Made by a program: the position numbers and the translations under genes. 64,000 bases of DNA from Cucumis sativus (taxonomy: Eukaryota > Streptophyta > Magnoliopsida > Cucurbitales > Cucurbitaceae): positions 25,842,075 through 25,906,074 of the forward strand of contig NC_026658.2 of NCBI RefSeq assembly GCF_000004075.3, in the 5' to 3' direction. The notes beneath the pieces are model-generated. The model worked only from the letters and a program-made list of their open reading frames with translations, made no database searches and was not told the DNA's origin. Each line of letters opens with the position of its first letter. Within the stretch, counting starts at the first letter, position 1. This document shows positions 12,989-26,208 of the stretch, piece after piece.

Positions 12989-14647
12989 ATGTTGTGCAGA
13001 ATTGCTTTGATGTCGAAGAAGAAGAAGAGTGGAACAGTGCCGGTTTATTTGAATGTGTATGATTTAACACCCATCAACGGCTACGCGTATTGGCTTGGTC
13101 TTGGGGTTTACCATTCCGGTGTGCAAGGTTAGCAAATTGTGGCGTTTTTTTTTTCCTTCTGTGTTTCTGTTTTTCCCTTTTTGGGTTTTGTTAGAGGAGA
13201 TGAGGAGGATTTGGGTCTTTTATAAATGAATTTTTCCACTCGAAAGGGTTTGTTTTTTTTGAAGAATTTTTCTTGATTATCCGTTGGGGTTTCCTACAGA
13301 TCTGAGGTTGAATTCGTTTTATTTTTGAGTGAAATTTGCGGTACTTGAGAAACTAGAGGAACATAAGGGGGCTTTATGGTTGTGTTGTGAAGTTTTCTGG
13401 TTTTGGTTGTGGATTTATGTCTGTGAAATATGATTCTGTAATGTGTAGCTTGATTTGGCTGTGATTTTGATGACTGATGTGTTGAAAAATTTTGAGTTCC
13501 TGCATTTTTCTTTGATTCTAATTGTTTATATGATTTTCTATTGACCTTAATCTATAACGTTTTGTGTTTGACCTTTTCAAGAGATTTTGGATTGATGACT
13601 TAAGCAGTCCATATTTTTCTTTGATTAAAGTCCAAAAGAAATCTCCCGTGTATCCAGTTTGTTTAATTTATATTATCAAGTAGTGCAGGGTGTTCCAAAT
13701 TCAAATATCTTAATAAAAGAATCTTTTTTGCAGTTCACGGAGTTGAATATGCATTTGGAGCACATGAACATGCAACTTCAGGTATATTTGAGGTAGAACC
13801 AAGACAATGTCCTGGTTTTACATTTAGGAAATCAATTTGCATTGGAAGAACGAATCTTGGTCCGAAAGACGTTCGCTCGTTTATGGAGAAACTAGCTGAA
13901 GAGTACTCCGGGAACACTTATCATCTTATAACAAGGAATTGCAACCACTTTTGCAATGATGTATGTATAAGGTTGGCAGGGAAACCGATCCCTAGCTGGG
14001 TCAACCGACTTGCTCGACTTGGTAAGAGCGCGGATTATATTCCCAGTTTAACCATTTTCTTCTTTATAATCATATTTTGTTCTATGTTCAAATTTGGTAA
14101 CCAAGCTTCCTGCTTTTTACTTGTTGACTGTGCCTTGTCATAGAGAAGTGAAAGTTTTCATTCAACGGAGAAAAACCAGTTTACAATGATAACATAACCA
14201 CTGTGTTTCTGTGGCTTCTCCCTGCATAATTAAGAAAGTTTGACATGACTCATAACGTTACGACTTTGAGTGTTTCATTTGTTCCCTCAACTGCCTTCTG
14301 CACATCTCTGAGATTGGAACTTACAACAATTTTGTGATTTTAATTTTGATCTATGTTTTTGGTTTCCAGGTCTTTTCTGCAACTGCGTTCTTCCAGCGAG
14401 TTTGAACGAAGCAAAGGTTCGACAAGTAAGATCAGGAGATAAGCTTAACGAAGGTGTAAAGAAGAAATTGAAAAGCCAACCAATTAGGTACAATAATACA
14501 TCTTCTTCTAACCCTCCACGACCACCCTTGTCTTCCAATCCTCCAACTTCATCAACCATCAAAGTAAGTAGACAAAAACGATGTATCCCATCAGCATCCT
14601 CGGCGATTCATTCTTCAGCATCTACGACCCTGACTGTAAAGCTGTAA
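12989..14647 (+). CDS. PPPDE (DUF862) thiol isopeptidase, deSI-like protein
   Basis: Coding exons 12989-13127, 13734-14021 and 14370-14647 (139+288+278 nt) give 234 residues; phases agree and borders are GT-AG. A 5'-leader intron probably ends just before 12948 (ATTTCAG). Residues 17-135 form a PPPDE papain-like fold: VPVYLNVYDLTP, then GVYHSG with the likely catalytic His42, IFEVEP, and the NCNHF block with the likely nucleophile Cys116. The family includes DeSI desumoylating isopeptidases and deubiquitinase-like enzymes; the plant branch (Arabidopsis At4g17486, At5g25170 and At1g80690 from memory) is soluble and poorly characterised. The C-terminal 90 residues are Ser/Pro/Lys-rich and look disordered. 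I chose the ATG at 12989 because MLCR is the family N-terminus; an in-frame ATG at 12914 lies in the leader intron. Confidence 0.94.
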
Positions 14648-17551
14648 AAGTAATTGGTTTCCTGTCGTTTATAGGGTATTTAAGAGTTTAATTAACAACA
14701 GAAGAAGAAGAAGACAGGCAAAATAGCATAATTTTCCATTTTGCCTTTCTACTACTAATCCCAAAGAAAGAAAGAAAGAAAAAAGAAGGAGAATGGTGTT
14801 GGAGCAAATTTTGTGTTGAATTGAAGTGTGTTGTGTGTTGAACTGCTGAACGAATCATATTACCAACTATGATATTGATTCTGATATTTATCGATTCAAA
14901 ATTATGTATAGATTAGAAAAAACAGTGATTTTTTAGGAAGTGGGAAAAAGAATGGAATGAAGAAGAAGAAAGAAGAAAGAAGAAAGAAGAGGGATTGTAT
15001 CAAAACATGTCAACTCAAGTGGAGACGGCATTAATGGAAGTGGGTATGGTGGGGACTTAGGTGGTGGAAACTCCATCCTCATCTTCATTCCATTCACTTT
15101 CATTTAACCATTGGTAGTTTCTATATGGACCCAAAGTCTGAAATTTATATATATATATAATTATAATTATAATTTTATATTATTATATATCTCTCAATGC
15201 GAATGGTAAAATATAAACTGAAATGGCAGCCGTCTTGTCTTGAGTCTTCCTCCTTTGAATGGGTTAGAACTGATAATATTTGGCTCTTTTGAAAGGGTTT
15301 GAAAGTTTTCAGGCATATAATCAATACTTGAATTGTGTAGAAGTATTAATTATGAAGAAACTTGAATTTGTGTGCTTTGTATCAGGTGTATAGTGTCTTC
15401 CATGTTCAATGAGATTAGTAAATTTCTATATAAACATAGTAACATCTAAGAGTTGTGGTTGTCGTTTCTGATTATAATAGGATGTTAGGTAATGGAAGTA
15501 CGAACAGAAAGCGTTATTAAATACAACTAAGGGTTGTGGTTGTGGTTGTGATCGTTTTTTTTTATTATACTAGGACGTTAGGTAAGAACATGAGTAAAAG
15601 AATAACGTTCTTATCGACCATCGGGTTTCCAATGCTTGATTATTCAAATCTAATTCAACTAAGAGTAGCAATTGTGTGGACAACATGATAGCTTTTTTAT
15701 TCTGTGGTATTATTATAAGAAGTTAGGTAAGTGTAGAAGTAGTAGAATTGAATGGTTTTTGAGTCAAATGTTGGAAGCCTTTGTTTGAAAGGTTTTTTTT
15801 AAATTAATTTATTTTGACGTCAACGAAATTAAGAAACTATTATTTTGTATGATTGAGAATTGGACAAATATTATTCTCGAACTATATACTAAATTTATTG
15901 AATGCTTAAATTAAATCTTAATGTTATAAATAGGATTTTGGTCAAATTTGGCCAACGTGGATTTGTAACTAATTTATTGGTTTGTTTAAAGATATATTAT
16001 TCTAACCATTCACGACTCTTTATCAAAGATGAATTCATCAAATAATAATTTCGATTAACAGAATTATAATGAAATTTAGATCATATAAATTATAATATAG
16101 TTAACTATAAGGGAAATTGTAAATTAAATATTAGTAAGAAAAAAAATTGAATTCAGTTCTTAATTTTCAACACGAATTTTCCTTCCTTTTCTTTTCATCC
16201 TCTCCTTCCCTGCCTCTTCTCTCCTGCAATTTTTTAAAATATAAACTAGTACAAATATTTTTTAAAACACTCCTAATTTTAAAGGTGATTGCAAAAATAG
16301 CAAAAAAAAAAAAAAAAATTATGATAATAAAACTTATGTCACTACATTTTTTAATTGTAAAATTAACAAATTTAAGAGTACATACCCGTTTTGATATATT
16401 TGATATATTTAGTATGTAGGTTATTTTTAATCATCAGATCCGATTTTCCCTTAAATTGAAGATATTTTTATGAAAGCATAAGTAGTATTTGTTGGGTTTT
16501 TATTAAACTAAAAGAAATTAATTTTAACTTTTAACCATTTTTTCTAAAAGAGAGAAGGAAGAGTTGAAAGACACGTAGGCACTCGTACTCCTTGGCTTCA
16601 TCCTTCGGGCATATGCTTTTACAAAAAAGGTGGGGATAAAATAAAACAATAATAACAAAATTAATGCTTTTTGACGAAATTAAAAAGCAGTAGAGAAAAA
16701 TATGTCTACTCCTTCACGGAATTGACTGTACCTTCAATTTTCACATTCACAATTTCTTAATAAATATCCAAAAAAAAAAAAAAATTGAAATCATTTTTAA
16801 AAGTACAGAAATAAATTTTACTATATAGTTTCAATTTTTCTACTATGTTGCCTGGAGGATTATTGATATGATACGTGTTATATCTTGAAATTTTTTTAAT
16901 TAAAATTTTAGGCTTCCAATTAATACTGTTGCAAGTTGAATGATGTAATTGCAACTATTATGAGTCTAGTTTATGTCATTTTTTCAAAGCTTTTGAAAAT
17001 TGTACATGCAATCAATCATAAAGTAATTCTAACTATGAGTCCAAATTAATTTACTTGTCAAACTTTATTTTTAATAAGTAAAATTATAAGTGTCAGGCTA
17101 TTATTAATTAAATATATAGTAACGTTTTAAAGGGTTACAAATATAATGAAATTCTAACGAGTTTGTTGTATGATTTGCGTCTCAAAACTTTTTCTTTTCC
17201 CCTCTTTTTATGGGGTTCGTCAGTTTCCCCCATCTGCTGCTTCTTCTTCTGCTTCTTCACTGTTCCCAACGGAACTTTAATGGAATCTATCATCTCCCTC
17301 TTTCAGCTTCAATTTCATTACACATTTTTACCTGTCCCCCATTCAAACAGGAAAACGACACAGACCCCATTACCACTTTTGTCCTCTCCTCCCCTAATTT
17401 TCTAAATTCACTCAACAGAATCCAAAGCTAAAATTTCATTCGTATTCTTTAAGGTAACAGATTAAACAGAGGATTTTGGGAGACGCAAATGAATCTAATG
17501 TAATGTAAATGAACGATTTCTTGTAATTTTGTAGCAATGGTTGTGTTGATT
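14648..17551. other. Intergenic region between two convergent genes
   Basis: Both flanking genes end here (PPPDE from the left, DUF868 from the right), so the outer parts are 3' untranslated DNA. The stretch includes GAA-rich runs (14700-14800 and 14957-14995), a copy of a dispersed AT-rich repeat at 16291-16380, and poly-A/T tracts. The CT-rich part at 17190-17400 has open frames on the plus strand, but nothing identifies them as genes. Confidence 0.5.
16291..16380. repeat. Dispersed AT-rich repeat, family A, copy 1
   Basis: Starts with GCAAAAATAGCAAAA, continues TTATGATAATAAAACTTATG then TCACTACATTTT, and ends with AATTAACAAATTTAAGAG. The same ordered words recur at 28131-28212, 43699-43780 and 45143-45223, all in the same orientation. 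Confidence 0.6.
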
Positions 17552-18607
17552 TCACCTTCTCCAAGCGTATATTAGTAGAGAAAATCCCAACGGTGCTCCA
17601 ATTTGATCGCTATCTTCACTGTTAGCCCACTCCATAACTGAGGAACTGGCTCCGGCGGATGATCCGACCGACGACGTCGACGTTGAAAAGGATATTGATG
17701 ATGAGGATAAGCTATTTCTCATCCTTCTCCACTCTAATTCGTTCAATCCCAGGTTCCAGTTCTGCTGTTGATTGCTGCTCTGTTCTTCGTTTTCCTCTTC
17801 GAATCTGAACATAAACACTGCATTTCCTCTGCTTTCTTTCTCCAATTCGAAAACCCAATTGTATACATCCCAATATACATCCATTGGAACTCCAGCGACT
17901 TCGATTCTTTCATTCCCTCTAAACTTCCATTTCAGCCGCTTGATTTCTAGAACCCTTTTTCCGTCAACACTAAACGACAGTCCCAAATCGTCGTCGTTGT
18001 AGTTGGAGAAACCGCAATCGATTTGGATTTCTCGGATTTGACCAGCGAATTTCGCTTTCGTGGTGTAGACTTTGTGGGCGGTTACATGTTCCCTTTTGAG
18101 AATTAGGGTTTGGAGAACTTGGGGTGGTTTCGCCGCTCTGATCTTCTTGGAGGCTTCTTTTACCATATCGCCGACGAGAAGCGTCATTTCTCCGTCCACA
18201 ACGACGGCGATGAAAAATCCAGAACAGGGTTCAGGCGAGGAGGAGGAGAAACGGGCTCGGCGAAGATCCCAGAAGACATGGATACTGTCAGAAAGCTTCT
18301 CAGAGCCATGTTTCTTCCATGGAATTAAAGGTCTGATAAGAAGGCGAAAAGAGATTGAAGAAGAAGAAGAAGAAAAAGAAGAAGAAGAAGGATTTTGAGG
18401 TGAATCAAAGGGATGAGGGTTTTGGAGAAAGTGGAGAAGAAGAGAATGGGATAAGAGAGATTGAGACCAAGAAAGGGAAAAAAGGGCGAAATTGGTGTGG
18501 TAAATGCAGGTGGTGAGATTGGGGCAGCCGGAAATGGAAAGCGAAGACCGACGGCGGCGGAGGCGGGCGGAGGATGGGCGGAAACAGGAAGAGAAACCGG
18601 GCGTCAT
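17552..18607 (-). CDS. DUF868 family protein (Arabidopsis At5g11000-like)
   Basis: An intronless gene of 351 codons. After a short Arg/Ser-rich N-terminus come the DUF868 landmarks in order: NLTTCIYHTNF (about 30-40), a Ser-rich insertion (about 73-88), VFWDLRRARFSSSSPEPCSGFF, a VDGEMTLLVGDM strand, KREHVTAHKVYTTKAKFAG, LSFSVDGKRVLEIKRLKWKF and finally MDVYWDVYNWVFE. These match the plant-specific DUF868 family of about 300-390 residues, whose biochemical role is unknown; there is no signal peptide or membrane segment. The C-terminus is Ser-rich. GC content is higher than in the surroundings. Several antisense open frames of 60-108 codons over this gene are coding shadows. Confidence 0.92.
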   Translation of the reverse strand: MTPGFSSCFRPSSARLRRRRSSLSISGCPNLTTCIYHTNFALFSLSWSQSLLSHSLLLHFLQNPHPFDSPQNPSSSSFSSSSSSISFRLLIRPLIPWKKHGSEKLSDSIHVFWDLRRARFSSSSPEPCSGFFIAVVVDGEMTLLVGDMVKEASKKIRAAKPPQVLQTLILKREHVTAHKVYTTKAKFAGQIREIQIDCGFSNYNDDDLGLSFSVDGKRVLEIKRLKWKFRGNERIEVAGVPMDVYWDVYNWVFELEKESRGNAVFMFRFEEENEEQSSNQQQNWNLGLNELEWRRMRNSLSSSSISFSTSTSSVGSSAGASSSVMEWANSEDSDQIGAPLGFSLLIYAWRR

Positions 18608-21600
18608 TGGAGGGGAAATTTGAGAAGTGAAATTTACAAAGAGATGAATTCCCCCGTCGCTGCCGTTGCTTTTTAAACTTTCTTATTATACGTTTTCTTT
18701 ATTTACAACTTATTATTATTTATATTCTTTTAAAATTATGGAGTAGTTTTATTTTATTTTATTTATTTATTATGATTTTGACCTTCTTTTCCTTCCAATT
18801 TAAAATGTCAATTTCAATCGAATTGTCGTACTTTTAATTGAATAAAAATCTCCATAAAAATAATATTGATAGTTTAACTCAACTAACAATGTATGTACTT
18901 GAATATTTAATACATCTTATTTGAAGTCATGATCAGAGGTCTAACCCTACTTCGTTAAAATATAACACTTCAAAATTAATATTAAAATACAAATTTTGAT
19001 TATCGATGGTCGTAATATGTTAACTTAAAAGTTTCATTTGTATTTTTTTTTTTTTGTTTGTTGAGCGGTGTTGGTTTGACGTGTGACATGAGAGATTTGA
19101 TAATTTAACCAAATGATATAATATAATATCTTTTAAGTAACTAATGGTTGAAGTTCATTGGTTTAGTTGACCCTCTTTGTTATATGTGTGGACATATATA
19201 TACACATAATTCTATCTTAAATTGTAAAGTTTATAAATGAAATTATTTAACCCATGTAAAAAAATTGCTAGGTAACTTTTGATTAATTTGAAATATGGGT
19301 AGACAAAATTTATTTGATTGGCTCAATATTATGAAAGGGAAATGGATGGAAATTTAAAGTTACAAAAGAAGAGAAGAAAGTCAAGAAAAAAGAAAGCATA
19401 GAATATAATAGAAATTGGGAGTCGTACTTTAGAACTTTATTCCTATTGGAAAAAGGCCAAAGGAAACCAACAAGAAACGTGTTAGAATGGTCGTTTCATG
19501 TGTATATACTTTTACCGTTAATTATAGAAAAAAAATTGCATCAAATGATAAAAACATTTATAAAAATAAGTACTTGACATAAAAAAAAAAAAATTCATAT
19601 TACGAGTATGTCACAAATATTAATATTGAACTATGTTATCATAAATATTTTTTGCTATTTTTGCAAAAATCTCACTGGGTAATGTTTTTTTCTTTAATAG
19701 AAAAAGATTTAATATAACAAAGAATTTGGAATTATTTATAATCTAAACCAAAATTATTAAATTCTATATAGTTGATTGAGTTTTTTTCTTCGTGTGTATT
19801 TTATAAATAGTTTCATCTTTTTCTTTCATATTTACGATAATTTATCTAATAATTAAGTATATAATCAACATTTATTTTTTAAAAAAATACAACTATAGTA
19901 AAATCTACTAATAATAAACTTCTATCACTTATAGATTCTTATCGTTTGTCACATATCAATAATTTGCATCATGATTTATTAATGATAGACTTCGGCAAAT
20001 TTTACTATTTTTATAAATTTTTTGATATATTATAGTATACGCTAATATTTTAAATCTCGACAAATAATTGATTCATATATATTTAACTATCTTCAAAGAA
20101 GTTGAACGTTTGGTTCATTTTTTATTTATTTTTGTTGACGTTGAATTTTAAAATTATGTATATAACAAAATAAATGAAAGGTCCATATCGCCCTCTAAAA
20201 CTATATTAATCCTCAATTTTATTATTAATTGAATTTAGTCTTAGCTTAAACAAATCATTGTCATGTCACACCACCCAACTATAAGTCAAAATTTATAAAA
20301 TAAAATTGATACAACATGTCTGGTTGAAACATTATACTAATAGTACTGACTATAATATTAAACTAAACATATTGTTTAATGTTCAACATTTATTAAAGTA
20401 TTGTTTAATGTTCACTATTTATTAAAGTATTGTTTAACATCGATCTTAATTTTTATATATCTAGAACGATATGAAGACGGTTATTCACAAAAAGTAATAA
20501 ACAATATCGATATACGACAATTTTTTTAAAAAAAAGTAAGAGATTCGACGACACTTGATTTTGACACATGCTATGATTGTGTAAATATGTTATGTGGTAA
20601 TAAATGGTTGAAGAGCTTTATGGCTACCAAGAGGGGAAGAAAATTCAAAGTAGGTATTAATATAAAGTCACATTGACTTAATTATAGGAAGCAAGAATTA
20701 TTGATGTTATTAAACTTTGGGTCACTTATAGATACATTCAATAGGACACATTTAGTTCCAACGTTTTTTAACCAGAGTTGACTTCAACCAAAAAAAAATT
20801 GTATTTGATTTTTCAATTATAAAATTTATATTTTTTTAGTTTTTCTTCTACTCAATAAAAAAAAATCTCTTGAGTAAATTAATTTATGAATAGGTAGTCA
20901 CCTGATAACTTCTTAATTAGTTAGTGAGACTATTTATAGTTGATGGTTAATATCTTTATTGTTAGGAGGATAATAATTGATTTAGGAGATCGAGTATTGT
21001 TAAAATAATAGAAACCATAATTTTTAATTTTTTAAAAAATCTTACATATTGAATAATTTAAAATATGGATATAGCGTGTTTCGTTTTTGCACGTTGAATT
21101 GATTAATGCGATAATCTATAAAATAATTTAAATCAACTCAAATTTATTATTATTTTAAAAATTATTTTTCATTTATTTATGATGCCCTATATGCCTACAT
21201 TTATTTTTTATTTTATTTTATGTTTATAATTTTTTGAAAGTTTTGTTTTCCAATAACTCTTGAAAGAAAATACTTTTCATTGGAAGCATCTTAAAATTAG
21301 AAATATCATAGTCTTGAATTTGAATTGAAAGATCAACAAAAATAAAATGAAAGTGTACGTGGGCTGGGCCGATTGTGTTAATGGGCCTTTCATTATATCC
21401 ATGTAATTACATATATACCTACGGAGGAATGTAAAAATGATATATAACAATTTGAAAAATAGTAAATTCTCAAAATAATTTGATTTTTAGCCAAACTTTG
21501 GAAGTATATGTTTTTTTTGACAAATTTTCAACTGATTTTATCATTTCATAGACAGAAGCTCATTTTTCTCGAATACAGTCTATTTGTACAGAATAAAAAC

Positions 21601-22365
21601 AATGAAAAATAGTGTATTTACATGTATTGAGTTTTATAAAAATATTAAATAAATATTTATTTTCTCTAAATTTTGAGATTTGTAGACTTCAAATAAAATA
21701 ATTAACAATTTGTTTTTATTAATATATATATATATAATAATAATAATAATAATAACATTAATAATAATAGTTATTTAATTCACACTCTTTTTACTTCCAT
21801 AAAATGATTGATAGTATAATTCATTCATTGTACGTTTCATAAACTTTGGTTAATTCTTAGTATCATTTTATTATATCATACAAGTACATAATTCTTCATA
21901 TAATGATTGATAATATAATTTATTCATGGTACGTTTCTTAAGGTTTGGTTAATTCTTAATAACATTTTATTATACCGTACAGATACACAACTTTTCATAT
22001 TTATCCTTCATTGTTTTCGAATTATATATACAGTAATAAGTATTTATTTTATCACTTCATTCTAAAAGTTTAGTAGAAAAATCTCCAAAATTTGAATTTA
22101 AAATTGTATCATTCCCTAAAATTATGTATTTTATATAATAACAATTTCATATTAACATTATGTCATCTGTATAATTATGCATGTAACAATTATTCCATAA
22201 ACGGATAACGAAGGAATTATATATGTTCACACGAGATTTCGAAGAAATGTAATTCATGAAATTGAACTTTAATATATTGATGAATATTGTGAATACAGTA
22301 TATAGTATTTACTCATTTAATGTTTTATCTCGAATACAAGTTAAAACTTAGAACTTATTGATATT
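18608..22365. other. Gene-free AT-rich intergenic region
   Basis: About 3.8 kb with no coding signal. It contains old dispersed AT-rich repeats (19880-20040 with TTCTATCACTTATAGATTC-like words), a duplicated pair at 20388-20436 (TATTGTTTAATGTTCA.. twice), a near-duplicate pair around 21803-21850 and 21903-21945 (ATGATTGATAATATAATT-like), and a (TAA)n microsatellite near 21735-21755. Confidence 0.5.
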
Positions 22366-22926
22366 TGGTCTTGAAGATGTTATAGTTGCAAGTAAATTTG
22401 AACTTCGAACTTTTGGAATCCAATGAAAGTTTAATTTTCAAAGTCTTCAATCTTTCAGAAGATGTTGATCTTAAGGTTGCACGTTTTGAGAACTTGTAAA
22501 TGTTTGAATCTTCAATTTTCCAAGAGCTTCAATTCTTTCTTAAACCAAAGATCTCTCGTTAAATGAGTGACAAATGTATCTATTTATAAAGAAATTTAAT
22601 GGGCTTTAGGTGGTTTGAGTCCACTTGCTTGGTGGGCTTGGGCTTGAGTATATTTGCTTGTTGGGCTTAGAGTTGGGCCCATTTGCTTGTTGGGCTTGGG
22701 TTTGGACTTGAGCTCTATTTGATTATTGGGTTTGAGCTTTGGACCCATTTGCCAGTTGAACTTGGGCTTAAGTCCATTATCCTTGTTTGGCTCAATTTTT
22801 TATATCTAGTGCCTGAATTGGGTCGGGTATGAGAAATCTTAATTGTCAAAACCTAACCAAATCATGATTATCACAATGTTTGCGGTGACGACGTGGCCAA
22901 ATTTTATTGGCAAAATTTCCTCAACA
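22366..22926 (-). mobile_element. Probable solo LTR of a retrotransposon (minus orientation)
   Basis: Read on the minus strand, the element starts TGTTGAGGAAAT at 22926 and ends CAAGACCA at 22366 (TG...CA). It is flanked by the same five bases, ATATT, at 22361-22365 and 22927-22931, the expected target-site duplication. It has LTR anatomy: a repeat-bearing U3, a TATAAATAG box at 22580-22588, and about 215 bases of R/U5. No internal retrotransposon genes lie next to it, so a solo LTR is the simplest reading. In AT-rich DNA a five-base match near TG has an appreciable chance probability, so the inner end is less certain than the outer one. Confidence 0.6.
22622..22778. repeat. Five-copy tandem repeat of about 29 bp inside the LTR
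   Basis: The word CATTTGCTTGTTGGGCTTGG and its variants recur with spacings of 29, 29, 36 and 30 bases (TTGC/TTGA anchor at 22625, 22654, 22683, 22719 and 22749). It lies in the U3 part of the LTR, upstream (on the minus strand) of the TATA box. Confidence 0.75.
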
Positions 22927-22931
22927 ATATT

Positions 22932-25564
22932 ATCAATCAGTTTATGGATAGCAAAAAGATTGTGAATTAAATAGCTATTAGTATATATATATATTAATAA
23001 AAAGAATATGTTAATTGTTTGATTTGAAACCTACAAATCCGACAATTTTGTATAAATTGGAGGCAAATCTAGGAGATGTCGATGAAATGAGATCAATCCG
23101 AAAAATAAATAAATATTATATATATATATTTGAATGGTATGCAAATACACTGCATTCAAGATTTTGGGTTATATTCCATTATTTTAACTTGCACAAATAT
23201 ATTATATCTAATGAAAAGGAATTTTCGTCTATGAAGGTGTAAAATCGGCTGAAAACGGGTAAAAAAATGTATACTTTAAGCAGTTTTGCTATAAATCAGA
23301 ATATTTTGTGTATTTGCTATTTTTCAAATTGTTATCTATTATTTTGTCATTATCACGATTTTATTTAAAATAACATATTGCAAATATAGTAAAATATGTT
23401 AAAGTATATTAAGGATAGAAATTCATCACTAATAGATCATGTTGCAAATATTGATCTATTACAAAGAGTTGAAGTTTGATCTCATTCTCATAATTGTGGT
23501 ACTAAACGAAAATAATCGAACATATATATAAGTTAGAGCGAATTTAGACAATTGAAAGTGTTACTTTTCAAAAACTACATCGAATTACTAATTCTAAGTT
23601 TTCTTTTTAAGTGCTTTTATATTTAGTAGAAATTTTCTAACAAAAACACTTTTCATCCTCTAAAATCACATGTGAAGTCATGTTGAACGAACACAATTTA
23701 AATTATTGTTTTTTCATAGTTACTTATAGAAAAGTGATTTTGTTTAGAAAACAGTCCTATGAGATATTTTAAACACACCGCTTTTCTCTCAACATGATTT
23801 TTCTAGATTCTTGTATATATAGATCATTGAAAAATCTTGACAACAAAACTTTAAAATTTTGTATTTCTCAACGTAGTTGTTAGATTTAAACGAATGAAAA
23901 ATGCGATAATATCAATTAAAACACAAACAGAAAAAAACAACAACTATACAATAAAGGATGAAACAAGTGGGAACATGGCAACTCTTCCGACGCAAATAAA
24001 CAAAAAGAAAAAAAAAAGGACTCACAAGACGATGAGTGATCAAAATTTATTGAGAGGCAGTAAACAATCCAACCAAGAACGTGAGGGTGCAACGTGCAAT
24101 ATAAGATAATTAGATAGATATAACTTGAACCTTTTATAACTAGCTCATCAAATATAAATTAGAATATACAATCAAAGAAAAAAATTCAAATAGTTATCGA
24201 ACACGCGTATAATAATAACTAGAAATGATTATTAGCTGATTAATGCAAGGAAAAAAAGTGTCATCTTTATGTTGATATTAGAATTCTAAATACTAATGAT
24301 TGTAAACTCATGATTTATCCAACCATTGCTAAGGAATGCATACATATATATAGTGGGAAGTGAAAATTAAAAAGAACACACACATATATATAACATGAAA
24401 TTTTATATAGTTGTGACCTTGGGAGGGAACATAATGAATTATATATAATCATTAACATTCATTCAACTTTGTTGCTCCCTAGCCCACACAATAACCCAAC
24501 ATATATTTTCTCAATCATGAGCTCCACTTTTTTATTTAGAATTTGAACTATTTTTAAAATTATTTTTGATCATATCCAAAGAAAAAAAAAGGAGAGGTTA
24601 ATAAGAAAAATGAATAGAATTAAGTTATATTTGATGAAAATTATATGTGAAAACTTTTTTCAATTATATTATACATTAAGAAATACTATAAAATATCACA
24701 TTATTTCTTTCTCATCTCATATGTTTCACGGATAACTTTTTAGTTTTGATGATTGCATTACGTCTATTGACAAATCATACACATTTGAAGCCACTTAGTC
24801 TATCGAAAATATCTAGGTGCAACTCGTATGCATATCAAACTAAGTTCTTCTATCATAACTGAACATCTTTGTCACGTCTTTCTTCTTATTCGAGCGTTGT
24901 TCTTTTATCTAATTGGTTATAAGCACGACTTAAATCAAAAATCAAAATCAATACTATATTTATTTTTTAAATAAAATTGTATTGAAGAAAATATCAATCT
25001 CAACTCATACTTCTGCCTCCAATTTCCAATTTCCATCGTTCTCTCTCGATTTCCTTCACTTTTCAAGTCCCACCACCTAGTTATGAGTTTGGAGAATAGC
25101 GGGTCAACACTAATGGTGATCTCCAGTTCGAGTTTGAGAAACGGGAAGCTACGAAGATACATATTTCTATTAATCCTAATTTCGTTGTAGGTTAATTACT
25201 AAGTTGTTTAGTTATATTTAGAGTAAAGTAGACGTAGATCATTTATATTCTACTGCGTGCGTGTCTCTTATTCCATCCTATGGTATCATGCAACTCTAAT
25301 TACTCGTCAACAAAATATAAAACATTTTTAATTAGAAATACAAAGAAAAATTAGTTTAATTCCATAGTTTAATATTATGAAAATAACATTAACTAGACGA
25401 TTTTTGCAATTTTACTCGAATGCTTCAACATGCATTCAACATTTGATCATGAAGTTTTGAATCATTCATGTAGACATTTTGTGACAAAATTGTTGGATAA
25501 TAGCTTCGATGGTGGAGAAATGGATTAGAGACCTTTAATTTACATTTTATAAATCTCAGTTGGA
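22932..25564. other. Intergenic region upstream of the LTR and 3' of ERF003
   Basis: No recognisable gene. A copy of dispersed repeat B (GATCATGTTGCAAATATTGA core) is at 23436-23460. Short open frames at 23015-23242 and 23894-24109 have no domains and low-complexity composition. The right 60 bases are the 3' flank of the ERF gene. Confidence 0.5.
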
Positions 25565-26208
25565 TCACAAACAAAACTCCATGGATCCATAGTAACGAAG
25601 CTCCTCAATCATTTGCTCAATATGATCATCTTCCAACAATTTCAGTTCCCCAAATTCACTCTCTATTTTCACACTTCGCACCATCCAATCCGCCGCACAC
25701 GGCACTTCTTCCACCGCCGGTATAATCTCCTCCACCACCGAACTCGTCGACGCCGGCGCCGGAAACGCCGCGGTAATGTCGCTTTTAAACTCCGCTGAAC
25801 CTTGGTTACTAATCTCCAAAGAAGCCATATAACACCTATGCAATTTCGCAGTCAAATTAGACGATAAAATCCTGGAATTTGATGACTGAATTGCACTTGG
25901 ACTGTATGGAAAATTCGTTCTTGCTTTTGGGCCACACATTAACCTTGCAGCTTCATCATAAGCTCTCGCTGCATCCTCCGCTGTTTCAAATGTCCCCAGC
26001 CAAATTCTTGTTTTCCTGTAAAAAAAACAAAAAAACAAAACAAAACACAGAGTCGATTTTGAGTTCAAAGAAATTAAAGGCACTGAAGAAGATTAATGAG
26101 AAGTGCAAAAACAGGAGAGACCCACAATAAAGGATGACGAATTTCGGAAACCCAAGAACCCCAATGCCTTTGTCTTACACCACGGTAGCGCTTTTGAGGC
26201 CTGGCCAT
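25565..26208 (-). CDS. ERF003: AP2/ERF transcription factor, ERF003-like (ERF group V)
   Basis: Two exons, 26126-26208 and 25565-26015 (83+451 nt), encode 177 residues. The single AP2 domain spans about residues 7-64 ([20 protein letters not shown], then [20 protein letters not shown]) and is interrupted by the intron after HPL, the intron position of the WIN1/SHINE-ERF003 group. After it come [24 protein letters not shown] and near the C-terminus [18 protein letters not shown], which I recognise as the conserved C-terminal block of Arabidopsis ERF003 (At5g25190) rather than the SHINE motifs. It should be a nuclear activator or repressor that binds GCC-box/DRE-like sites. Its process is not established by sequence. 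The ATG at 26208 gives [11 protein letters not shown], matching the family N-terminus. Confidence 0.93.

Noticed and set aside
17768-18676. Several plus-strand open frames (60-108 codons) opposite the DUF868 gene
   Set aside because: They are antisense shadows of a clear DUF868 coding sequence; composition follows the complement of its codons and no domain is visible.
22622-22778. CRISPR-like interpretation of the 29-bp repeat array
   Set aside because: The units are contiguous and imperfect with no unique spacers, and lie in a retrotransposon LTR in plant nuclear DNA.
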